From assembly GCA_021809365.1 (NCBI GenBank), contig JAKBAC010000042.1, positions 1-20,388 of the forward strand: 20,388 bases of DNA, given 5' to 3'. The stretch is from Planctomycetota bacterium. Its GTDB lineage: Bacteria > Planctomycetota > Phycisphaerae > WQYP01. This document shows, in pieces, positions 14,721-20,388 of the stretch. The notes below the pieces were generated by a model, which had not been told where the DNA came from, did not search any database, and saw only the letters and a list, made by a program, of their open reading frames with translations. A program made the position numbers and the translations under genes. Each line of letters begins with the position of its first letter. Position 1 is the first letter of the stretch.

Positions 14721-14784
14721 CGCGCGTTTGCCGACACACGGCCATCATCCCCGCGTATCGCCCGCCCCTGCAACGGCATCGCAT
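14721..14784 (+). repeat. Direct repeat, left copy flanking the abiE module
   Basis: The first 46 bases (14721-14766) match 16589-16634 with three substitutions, beginning CGCGCGTTTGCCGACACACG. A further 18 bases are similar at lower identity, ending at CGCAT. It starts six bases after the stop of the flippase gene. Confidence 0.75.
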
Positions 14785-14797
14785 GACCATAATGACA

Positions 14798-14853
14798 AGT
14801 ATTGTATTTCACAAAAATACCTTGCTAAGGCATTTTCCAGACAATAGAATACT
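14798..14853. promoter_or_regulatory. Inverted-repeat operator candidate of the abiE operon
   Basis: AGTATTGTATT (14798-14808) and AATAGAATACT (14843-14853) are reverse complements apart from one central base, with centres about 45 bp apart (near four helical turns). The right half covers the -10 box and the left half lies upstream of the -35 box. AbiEi antitoxins are known to repress their own operons by binding paired inverted repeats, so this is the expected position for such an operator. Confidence 0.5.
14822..14850 (+). promoter_or_regulatory. Promoter of the abiE operon, giving a leaderless mRNA
   Basis: TTGCTA (14822-14827), exactly 17 bp, then TAGAAT (14845-14850), in an AT-rich patch. 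The ATG of the first gene begins at 14857, six bases after the -10 box, so transcription should start at the start codon itself. No ribosome binding site precedes the ATG, consistent with leaderless translation. Confidence 0.6.
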
Positions 14854-14856
14854 GCC

Positions 14857-15654
14857 ATGAAACAGAACCTCGGCGCGCTTGAAGCGCAATTTTTTGCCTA
14901 CATCCAGATGCGCAAGCTGCGAACACTGCGCACGGGCGATCTGGCCGGCTCGGTACTGCGCATCAAGCCGCAGCAGGAACGTAAGCTGTTAAGTCGGCTA
15001 TCGCGTGGCGGCCTTATTGCGCGGGTGCGAAGGGGGCTTTATATACTTCCACCGCGCCTGCCGCTGGGGGGAGCATGGACGCCCGATGTGGCGGAGGCGT
15101 TAAATGCGGTAATGATTGCCGCCAAAGGGCGTTATCAGATTTGCGGACCCAGCGCGTTCAATCGTTATGGTTTTGACGACCAGATTCCAAATCGCGTTTA
15201 CGCATACAACAATCGTTTTTCCGGACGCCGCAAAATTGGGGCGGTGGATGTGACTTTTATCAAGGTAAAGGATAAAAGACTGGGGGATACGGAGCGGGTT
15301 ATCATGGCGGATGGTGGCAGGGCGATATACGCGTCGCGGGCGCGCTCGCTGGTGGACGCGGTGTATGATTGGTCACGATTCAACGGCATTCCGCGCGGCT
15401 ACCAGTGGATTCGCCGGGAGTTAAGGGCGGGCCGAGTCAGCGCTGCGGAACTGGTGCGCTGCACATTGCGCTATGGTGATACGGGCACAATCCGTCGGAT
15501 GGGAGCGCTGCTTGAGCGGGACGGCGTGAACGCCACGCTGTTGCGGAAACTCGCACAGGCCCTCAAACCAACGGGCAGCACCATTCCATGGATTCCGCCA
15601 CATCCCAAGCGCGGACAATCCAACCGGCGATGGGGTGTGGTGTTCAATGAGTAA
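14857..15654 (+). CDS. abiEi: AbiEi-type antitoxin / transcriptional repressor (type IV TA)
   Basis: Antitoxin of an AbiE phage-abortive system; in studied examples it represses the operon and counters the toxin without stable binding to it. The 265-residue product has an N-terminal winged helix-turn-helix (about 10-65): 'LRTGDLAGS', 'RKLLSRLSRGGLIARVRRGLYILPP', the form seen in AbiEi and DUF6088 proteins. The C-terminal part contains 'YQICGPSAFNRYGFDDQIPNRVYAYNN', 'GAVDVTFIKV' and 'ASRARSLVDAVYDW', typical of the antitoxin domain. The ATG at 14857 follows a strong promoter directly. The gene overlaps the toxin gene by 8 bp (ATGAGTAA), a sign of coupled translation. Confidence 0.85.
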   Translation: MKQNLGALEAQFFAYIQMRKLRTLRTGDLAGSVLRIKPQQERKLLSRLSRGGLIARVRRGLYILPPRLPLGGAWTPDVAEALNAVMIAAKGRYQICGPSAFNRYGFDDQIPNRVYAYNNRFSGRRKIGAVDVTFIKVKDKRLGDTERVIMADGGRAIYASRARSLVDAVYDWSRFNGIPRGYQWIRRELRAGRVSAAELVRCTLRYGDTGTIRRMGALLERDGVNATLLRKLAQALKPTGSTIPWIPPHPKRGQSNRRWGVVFNE

Positions 15655-16540
15655 TCTTCAATCATCAATCCCGCGGCTGCGGCAGGATGCCGAATACTTC
15701 CGAGCGGTGGTGCGTTTCACAGCACAGGTAACGGAATTCGCCCCGCGGCTGATCGAGAAGGATTGTCTGTGCACAGTTCTGCTGGAATATCTGTCGCAGA
15801 CCGACAACGCGCTGGTATTCAAAGGGGGAACTTGCCTGGCGAAAGTGCATGCGGATTTCTATCGCTTAAGCGAGGACTTGGATTTTGTGATTCCTACGGC
15901 AGTAGATTCTCCGCGCGCGGCAAGGCGCAGGGAGGCCGCGGCAATCGCAAAATTAATTGACGGTCTTCCATACCATCTTCCATTTTTCCGTGTGGTTCAG
16001 CCGCTGAGAGGCGCAAATAACTCAACGCAGTACAACGCGGTGATCGGATACGCGCCATTGGTGGAACACCAAAACGATACAATCAAAATTGAGGTTGCTT
16101 TGCGTGAGCCACTGCTACTGGGCCCGATCCGTGGTACCGCACAAACAATTTTGCGTGATCCTGTTTCCGGCAGTCCGCTGATCCCGCCCCTAGCCGTAAA
16201 CTGCATTTCAAAGATGGAGGCGTTCGCCGAGAAATTCCGCGCGGCACTTTCACGGCGCGAGGTGGCCGTTCGCGATTTCTTTGACCTTGATTACGCGGTA
16301 CAACGGCTGGGAATTCGCCCCGAAGATGCGGATCTGATGGAGTTGGTTCGAACAAAAGTGGTCATGCCGGGAAATGAACCCGTCAATATTTCCGCAAATC
16401 GTCTGGCCACGCTGCGGCGGCAGGTTGAGTCGGAACTACGGCCAGTGCTGCGAATGGATGATTACTCTAAATTTGATATCGAGCGTGCCATCAAGTTGGT
16501 GGTGGCAATGTCGTCCTCCCTGCACCTTTTCCGGAAATGA
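15647..16540 (+). CDS. abiEii: AbiEii-type nucleotidyltransferase toxin (type IV TA)
   Basis: Toxin partner of AbiEi, a DNA polymerase beta-like nucleotidyltransferase; relatives block growth during phage infection by modifying tRNA or another target. The 297-residue product carries 'VFKGGTCLAKVHADFYRLSEDLDFVI' at about 57-82. Its GGT (60-62) is the glycine pair of the fold, and D77 and D79 are the metal-binding acids. 'TIKIEVALREP' near 145 supplies a further conserved acidic strand, and 'REVAVRDFFDLDYAV' near 205 is the conserved C-terminal motif. All key residues are intact, so the toxin appears active. The ATG at 15647 overlaps the antitoxin stop; an ATG at 15635 is in frame but lies further inside the antitoxin gene. 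Confidence 0.86.
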   Translation: MSNLQSSIPRLRQDAEYFRAVVRFTAQVTEFAPRLIEKDCLCTVLLEYLSQTDNALVFKGGTCLAKVHADFYRLSEDLDFVIPTAVDSPRAARRREAAAIAKLIDGLPYHLPFFRVVQPLRGANNSTQYNAVIGYAPLVEHQNDTIKIEVALREPLLLGPIRGTAQTILRDPVSGSPLIPPLAVNCISKMEAFAEKFRAALSRREVAVRDFFDLDYAVQRLGIRPEDADLMELVRTKVVMPGNEPVNISANRLATLRRQVESELRPVLRMDDYSKFDIERAIKLVVAMSSSLHLFRK

Positions 16541-16588
16541 ACGACAACACGGCTCTTTTGGAGCGACCTGGTTTGGACCAACCCATAC

Positions 16589-16652
16589 CGCGCGTTTGCC
16601 GACACACGGACATCATCGCCGCGTATCACCCGCCTTTGAAAAGACACCGCAT
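16589..16652 (+). repeat. Direct repeat, right copy flanking the abiE module
   Basis: Same orientation as 14721-14784, 1868 bp away. The first 46 bases differ at three positions, then similarity decays, ending at the shared CGCAT. It lies 48 bases after the toxin stop. Confidence 0.75.
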
Positions 16653-16655
16653 CAA

Positions 16656-16677
16656 AGCACGTCGCCCCGGACGTGCT
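16656..16677 (+). terminator. Hairpin, possible terminator of the abiE operon
   Basis: AGCACGTC (16656-16663) and GACGTGCT (16670-16677) form a perfect 8-bp stem with a six-base loop. It is followed by CTTGGTTGT, a weak U-run, about 115 bases after the toxin stop. Confidence 0.35.
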
Positions 16678-16750
16678 CTTGGTTGTCACCAACTTCCAAT
16701 ATTACATCCGCACCGGTTTCCCAACGCGACCACTCGTCGCGGCAGTATTA

Positions 16751-16779
16751 CCGGTGGATTAAATCCACCGGCTAACATG
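16751..16779 (+). repeat. REP-like palindromic repeat, copy 2
   Basis: CCGGTGGATT (16751-16760) and AATCCACCGG (16762-16771) around a single A form a perfect palindrome, followed by CTAACATG. This is the same element as 4949-4978 in the opposite orientation, with compensating changes in both arms (GGGTT/AACCC there, GGATT/AATCC here), so base pairing is kept. Confidence 0.7.
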
Positions 16780-16969
16780 GCCGCGCGGCGGCCCGATGTG
16801 ATCGGCTGACGCCAACTCGTGACTTTTGCGTTTCACTTATTTTTCAATACGCATTGAAGTGGAATCGCCGTTCCACGAAACCGTGATTTCGGCGTACTTG
16901 TGGGCTGAACTTACCGGTAGCCTGTTCATCCGGCCGGCTGCAGAAGGACGGGGTTGCAACGGTTGCCAA

Positions 16970-17758
16970 CTACAACGGCGTCGCTTTTCCAAATAGTGAT
17001 TCCAATGCCCAACGCGTTTTAAGCCCGCGCTCCGCGGCGGCCTGTATGGCGGCAACCAGCACGTCCGCGGCCATCCGCAATGCCGCCGCATCCGCCGGCC
17101 TGGAGCTTGGTGTACCGGCGAGTTCGTCCGGTGCCGGCAGCCGGGCCAGTGCGCACAACACTCCACCATCGACCCGCACGGTTCTGGATTGTGCGGGGCA
17201 ATGGGTGCAGCAGGCCCCGCCGGACCGCGGGCAGAATTGCGCCATCACGCCGGGGCGCATCGGCGTTTTGCATACCAGACAAGACTCCAGATGAGGTTGA
17301 TAGCCGGTGGCGATCAACAGCGCTTTGATCAGACTTAAACATACGCGTTTTGTTTCCGCCCCTCCCAGCGCGGCCACGCCCACCGCAATTTGATCATAGA
17401 GCTGTGGTTGAGGTTCATGTATGGAAAGCAATGCCAGGGCGGTTTCGCAGATAATCTGCCCGGCACAAAACGCCGGCAATGATTGCCGCAGCGCCGGCTG
17501 ATGATCCAATAAATTCCAGGCCGTCAGCGTGCCGAGTTCCGCCGCCCCGCGCGGCGGAGTAAATATCACTTCTCCCCGCGCCAAGAGGTCGATCGGTGAG
17601 CCATAGGAAAAAGCCCCCCCTTTGGCCATCTTGCGGCTTCCTTTAGCGAGCAGCCGCATCATGCCCGTCTGCCGGCCCAGAAATGTGACAATCTGACTGG
17701 TTTCCGAAAAGTCGATAACCCGCAGACAGATAGCCTGATCTTTTTCATAACTCGCCAT
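16970..17758 (-). CDS. recO: DNA repair protein RecO
   Basis: RecO works with RecF and RecR to load RecA onto gapped DNA and can anneal strands. The 262-residue protein is of typical length. It has the N-terminal OB-fold (about 1-80): 'DQAICLRVIDFSETSQIVTFLGRQTGMMRLLAKGSRK', followed by the helical domain with 'LPAFCAGQIICETALALL' and 'LSLIKALLIATGYQPHLESCLVC'. A cysteine cluster (C160, C163, C176, C183, C184, C187) corresponds to the zinc-binding motif of many RecO proteins. The ATG at 17758 gives the expected MASYEKD N-terminus but lacks an evident ribosome binding site. It is divergent from lysC across 141 bp. Confidence 0.92.
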   Translation of the reverse strand: MASYEKDQAICLRVIDFSETSQIVTFLGRQTGMMRLLAKGSRKMAKGGAFSYGSPIDLLARGEVIFTPPRGAAELGTLTAWNLLDHQPALRQSLPAFCAGQIICETALALLSIHEPQPQLYDQIAVGVAALGGAETKRVCLSLIKALLIATGYQPHLESCLVCKTPMRPGVMAQFCPRSGGACCTHCPAQSRTVRVDGGVLCALARLPAPDELAGTPSSRPADAAALRMAADVLVAAIQAAAERGLKTRWALESLFGKATPL

Positions 17759-17837
17759 GATCGGATTTTACCCGGTTTGTAATGAATGTTGCGAGTTTTG
17801 GAAGTATGGGTCGATTTGAGAATCGGGCGCGGTATTT

Positions 17838-17866
17838 TTGCGTTTTCGCATTCTTTTCGCTACATT
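17838..17866 (+). promoter_or_regulatory. Possible promoter for lysC
   Basis: TTGCGT (17838-17843), 17 bp, TACATT (17861-17866). The leader would be about 27 bases, too short for a lysine riboswitch, and none is visible. Confidence 0.4.
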
Positions 17867-17899
17867 ACCCGCTTTGCCAACGCGCGGGAAAATACGAGT

Positions 17900-19114
17900 A
17901 TGGGTATTGTAGTTCAGAAATTTGGCGGCACATCGGTGGCGACGGCCGAAAAAATTCACTGCGCCGCGCGCAAGGTCATTGCCGCAAAAACGTCCGGGCA
18001 TCAGGTGGTGGTGGTGGTTTCCGCCATGGGCCACGCCACGGATGAACTTATCAGTCTGGCCAATCAGGTTTCACTGAATCCGCCCAAACGGGAGATGGAT
18101 CAACTGCTGGCCACCGGTGAGCAGGTTACCATCGCATTAATTGCCATGGCCATTCATGCGCAAGGGCATGAGGCCATCAGTTTTACCGGCGGACAGATCG
18201 GTCTGATTACCGATACGGTGCACAGCAAGGCCCGTATACGGGAAATCGACCGGACCCGGATCAGGCGGGAACTGGATGCCGGTAAGATTGTGATTGTGGC
18301 GGGCTTTCAGGGAGTTACGGAACAGGGCGATGTGACCACGCTGGGGAGGGGCGGCAGCAATGCGTCGCTGGTGGCGTTGGGCGCGGTGCTCAAGGCGGAG
18401 GTGTGCGAAAATTATACCGACGTGGACGGTGTTTATACCGCCGATCCGCGGATTGTGCCAAAGGCGAGAAAGATTGATCGCATCAGTTATGATGAAATGA
18501 TGGAGCTGTCAAGCGTAGGCGCGGGCGTGTTGCAGACGCGGGCGGTGGAATTTGCCAAGAAATATAATGTTCCCATTCATGTCCGAAACAGCGGCCACGA
18601 CCGCCCGGGCACATGGATTGTCGCGGAGACCAAAGCAATGGAAGAAATAGCGGTTTCAGGTTGTGCCTTGAAAAAAGACCTTATGCGGGTGGCGCTCAAG
18701 AACGTCCCGGATCGCCCCGGTATCGTGGCCAGAATTTTCACGACCATTGCGCAGGCCAATATCATCATTGATGATATCATTCAGAATGTGCTTGATGACG
18801 GCACGGCGAACATCAGTTTCACCGTGGAGCATGGCGATGTCGCCGATCTTAAGCCGGTGATGGAGAAATTACTTTCTGAACTCGGTGGTTCGGCCACGTA
18901 TGAAAAGAATATGGCGAAAGTATCGGTTGTGGGCGTGGGGATGAAACAGGCGACGGGCGTTGCGGCCACGATGTTCAAGGCGCTGGCGGACCAGAAAATA
19001 AACATCCAGAATATCAGCACCAGCGAAATTCGCATCAGTTGCCTGGTCAGCCGCGCGGATGCCGAAAACGCCCTGCGCGCCGTGCATACCGCATTTGGTT
19101 TGGATCAATCGTAA
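17900..19114 (+). CDS. lysC: Aspartate kinase
   Basis: Phosphorylates aspartate as the first step towards lysine, threonine, methionine and diaminopimelate. From the ATG at 17900 the product is 404 residues, matching the monofunctional class. The kinase domain begins 'VVQKFGGTSVA' (KFGGTSV 7-13), with 'VVVVSAMGHATDEL', 'LATGEQVTIALIAMA', 'VAGFQGVTEQGDVTTLGRGGSNASLVAL' and 'ENYTDVDGVYTADPRIVPKARKI' for substrate and ATP binding. Two ACT domains (about 260-330 and 340-400) end the protein and should mediate feedback inhibition. An in-frame ATG at 18638 has GGAG nine bases upstream, see separate entry. An upstream frame to 17786 covers the promoter and is rejected. Confidence 0.95.
   Translation: MGIVVQKFGGTSVATAEKIHCAARKVIAAKTSGHQVVVVVSAMGHATDELISLANQVSLNPPKREMDQLLATGEQVTIALIAMAIHAQGHEAISFTGGQIGLITDTVHSKARIREIDRTRIRRELDAGKIVIVAGFQGVTEQGDVTTLGRGGSNASLVALGAVLKAEVCENYTDVDGVYTADPRIVPKARKIDRISYDEMMELSSVGAGVLQTRAVEFAKKYNVPIHVRNSGHDRPGTWIVAETKAMEEIAVSGCALKKDLMRVALKNVPDRPGIVARIFTTIAQANIIIDDIIQNVLDDGTANISFTVEHGDVADLKPVMEKLLSELGGSATYEKNMAKVSVVGVGMKQATGVAATMFKALADQKINIQNISTSEIRISCLVSRADAENALRAVHTAFGLDQS
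18638..19114 (+). CDS. Possible aspartate kinase beta subunit from an internal in-frame start
   Basis: ATG 18638 (residue 247 of the kinase, 'MEEIAVSGCALKK') is preceded by GGAG at 18625-18628 with nine intervening bases. Translation from here would give a 158-residue protein comprising only the two ACT domains. Overlapping alpha and beta subunits made this way are established for Bacillus subtilis aspartokinase II and Corynebacterium LysC, with the beta start at nearly the same residue. Its use here is inferred. Confidence 0.45.
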   Translation: MEEIAVSGCALKKDLMRVALKNVPDRPGIVARIFTTIAQANIIIDDIIQNVLDDGTANISFTVEHGDVADLKPVMEKLLSELGGSATYEKNMAKVSVVGVGMKQATGVAATMFKALADQKINIQNISTSEIRISCLVSRADAENALRAVHTAFGLDQS

Positions 19115-19243
19115 ATTGGCTGCGTTATCGCAACATGGTGGAAGATAATCCCCTGGTGCTTCAAAAAGCGGCGACATATACGACAGTGCGAAATTATCGC
19201 ATGTTCAAGCCAGCCTTTTTGCGTATGTGGAATCAAAAAAGTC

Positions 19244-19272
19244 TTGCCTTGGCCGCATGGTAGTCTTATTAT
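19244..19272 (+). promoter_or_regulatory. Promoter for accD
   Basis: TTGCCT (19244-19249), 17 bp, TATTAT (19267-19272). The predicted transcript begins near 19279, before the strong ribosome binding site at 19299-19303. Confidence 0.55.
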
Positions 19273-19310
19273 GGTAGTCGAAATGGAATGCCGAACCGGG
19301 AGGGGGCGAT

Positions 19311-20249
19311 ATGATTATAGGGCGTCAACGGGGAAGCAAGCGGCATGATGCGCACAGGCCCGAATTGCAAGGGATGGCAAAGGAAACAAACATGACACAA
19401 TCAACCATGACTCGCCCCTCATCAGCTCCGTCCACGTTTGCCCAGACCCGCAAGCACGTGAATGTGCCCGAAGGACTTTGGCTGGCGTGTCCGGGTTGCA
19501 ATGAGATGTTGTTTCGCAAGGAGATGGAGGAAAACTTCCATTGCTGTCCACGGTGCGCCCATCATTTTCGTGTTTCCGCCCGGCAGCGCGTGACGATGCT
19601 GGCGGATACCGGTACGTTTGAAGAAATGGATGCGCATCTCAAGCCGACCGATCAACTCGCCTTCCTGGCTAAAAAGGCATATCGTCAGCAGCTCGCGGAG
19701 GCCCAGAAAATCACCGGCGCAAACGATGGCGTCCTGACCGGACGGGCCTTTATTAAAGGTCGTGCCATGATACTTGCGGCCATGGACTTTACCTTTCTGG
19801 CCGGCTCCATGGGGGCTGTGGTGGGTGAAAAAATTACCCGCGCCGTGGAACGTGCCACCGCGGAACATCTGCCGGTGATAATTGTGTCCTGTTCGGGTGG
19901 TGCCCGCATGCAGGAAAGCACGATCAGCCTCATGCAAATGGCCAAGACCTCCGCGGCGCTGGCGCGGCATCATCGCCATGGCGGATTGTTTGTCAGCGTC
20001 CTGGCGGATCCAACCACAGGTGGTGTCACGGCGAGTTTCGCCATGCTGGGCGATCTGATCCTGGCGGAACCCAATGCGATGATCGGTTTTGCCGGGCCGC
20101 GAACCATCGCAAGCACCATTCGCATGGAACTGCCCGAGGGATTCCAGAAAGCCGAGTTTTTAATGGGGAAGGGATTTATCGACCGCATCGTCCCGCGCCG
20201 TGAGTTACGGTCAGCCTTGGCGCGCAGCATCGACTTCTTTGGACGGTAA
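19311..20249 (+). CDS. accD: Acetyl-CoA carboxylase carboxyltransferase subunit beta
   Basis: With AccA it transfers CO2 from biotin-AccB to acetyl-CoA to form malonyl-CoA, the first committed step of fatty acid synthesis. The 312-residue product is close to E. coli AccD (304). The N-terminal zinc ribbon is intact: C60, C63, C79 and C82 in 'CPGC' and 'CPRC'. The crotonase-fold carboxyltransferase domain follows: 'LTGRAFIKGRAMILAAMDFTFLAGSMGAVVGEKITRAVE', 'VIIVSCSGGARMQESTISLMQMAKTSAAL', 'VLADPTTGGVTASFAMLGDLILAEPNAMIGFAGPRTI'. The start at 19311 is fixed by GGAGG at 19299-19303. About 30 N-terminal residues precede the conserved part and could be shortened by ATGs at 19374 or 19392, which have weaker sites. 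accA is not in the window. Confidence 0.95.
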   Translation: MIIGRQRGSKRHDAHRPELQGMAKETNMTQSTMTRPSSAPSTFAQTRKHVNVPEGLWLACPGCNEMLFRKEMEENFHCCPRCAHHFRVSARQRVTMLADTGTFEEMDAHLKPTDQLAFLAKKAYRQQLAEAQKITGANDGVLTGRAFIKGRAMILAAMDFTFLAGSMGAVVGEKITRAVERATAEHLPVIIVSCSGGARMQESTISLMQMAKTSAALARHHRHGGLFVSVLADPTTGGVTASFAMLGDLILAEPNAMIGFAGPRTIASTIRMELPEGFQKAEFLMGKGFIDRIVPRRELRSALARSIDFFGR

Positions 20250-20318
20250 GGCATCGCGAAGAAATAACGTGAGCAATTATGGCGCAGGAATTTTGACCGC
20301 CGGCTAGTGCCCTGTTCC

Positions 20319-20334
20319 ACCCGTAATTACGGGT
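20319..20334. other. Perfect palindrome between accD and the next gene
   Basis: ACCCGTAATTACGGGT is a 16-base perfect palindrome 70 bases after the accD stop. There is no U-run, so it is more likely an operator or RNA hairpin in the following gene's leader than an intrinsic terminator. Confidence 0.35.
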
Positions 20335-20381
20335 TGACGGAGGGCCAAGGGGTTGTGGGCGCGAAGCGAGGAGGATTACGT

Positions 20382-20388
20382 ATGGATA
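20382..20388 (+). CDS. Start of a truncated CDS at the right edge
   Basis: GAGGAGG (20369-20375) lies six to seven bases before an ATG at 20382, a near-ideal ribosome binding site. Only Met-Asp and one further base are visible, so the product cannot be named. It is on the same strand as accD. Confidence 0.5.

Larger units (their letters stand above)
16541..16969. other. 429-bp intergenic region between abiEii and recO
   Basis: No credible gene. It contains the right-hand direct repeat (16589-16652), a GC-rich hairpin (16656-16677), a REP-like palindrome (16751-16779) and two small adjacent hairpins near the recO 3' side: TTCAAT/ATTGAA (16843-16858) and GTGGAA/TTCCAC (16859-16876). The last two could help end recO transcripts on the minus strand but have no clear U-run. 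Confidence 0.6.

Noticed and set aside
17786..17899. Longer lysC beginning at ATG 17786.
   Set aside because: The extension has no aspartate kinase similarity and covers the probable promoter; homologues begin at the MGIVVQKFGG position.
17761..17899. Lysine riboswitch upstream of lysC.
   Set aside because: The gap is only 141 bp, the predicted leader about 27 bases, and no lysine aptamer features are visible.
1..20388. tRNA genes, CRISPR arrays, integrases or transposases.
   Set aside because: Reading both strands for T-loop sequences, regularly spaced repeats and catalytic motifs gave nothing convincing.

Overview
The window looks like a chromosomal segment from a free-living bacterium, most likely of the Planctomycetota and perhaps near Phycisphaerae. 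That placement is an inference from the moderately high GC, the mix of housekeeping genes in short operons, the zinc-ribbon-tailed MscL, the large planctomycete-style GT-C membrane protein and the many small dispersed palindromic repeats between genes. No rRNA, tRNA, CRISPR array or transposase gene was found. Fifteen CDSs have support, plus a 7-base stub of a sixteenth at the right edge.

Layout. At 28-2805 a DUF1444-type protein ends at a terminator and is followed by a long alanine/glutamine-rich lipoprotein with its own promoter. At 2820-4049 (minus) lies a ceramide-glucosyltransferase-like GT21 enzyme, divergent from folA (4383-4874). A secreted GH113-like glycoside hydrolase (5378-6463) converges on a GT-C-like multi-membrane protein (6452-8608 minus), which follows mscL (8634-9164 minus). 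A DEAD-box RNA helicase (9504-11054) is followed by a 781-bp non-coding stretch with a strong terminator hairpin in the leader of galE. Then come pyrE and a YbhN/LPG-synthase-type flippase-like membrane protein (to 14714). A two-gene AbiE type IV toxin-antitoxin module (14857-16540) is bracketed by matching direct repeats. recO (minus), lysC and accD complete the window, and the last bases hold a Shine-Dalgarno site and the start codon of another gene.

Functionally, most genes are core metabolism (folate, pyrimidine, UDP-galactose, aspartate-family amino acids, fatty acid initiation), DNA/RNA maintenance (RecO, DEAD-box helicase) and envelope work (GT21 glycolipid synthesis, GT-C transferase, flippase, MscL, lipoprotein). 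The only accessory-looking gene block is AbiE. It has a sharp promoter, an apparently leaderless first gene and an inverted-repeat operator.

The least explained material is intergenic: a 104-bp MITE-like element in two copies with 12-bp terminal inverted repeats on one of them, a second palindromic family (CCGGTGG...CCACCGG followed by CTAACATG), a third repeat flanking abiE, and a possible antiterminator/terminator pair ahead of galE. No clearly new enzymatic system was recognised; the repeat families, the abiE bracketing and the galE leader are the best candidates for follow-up.
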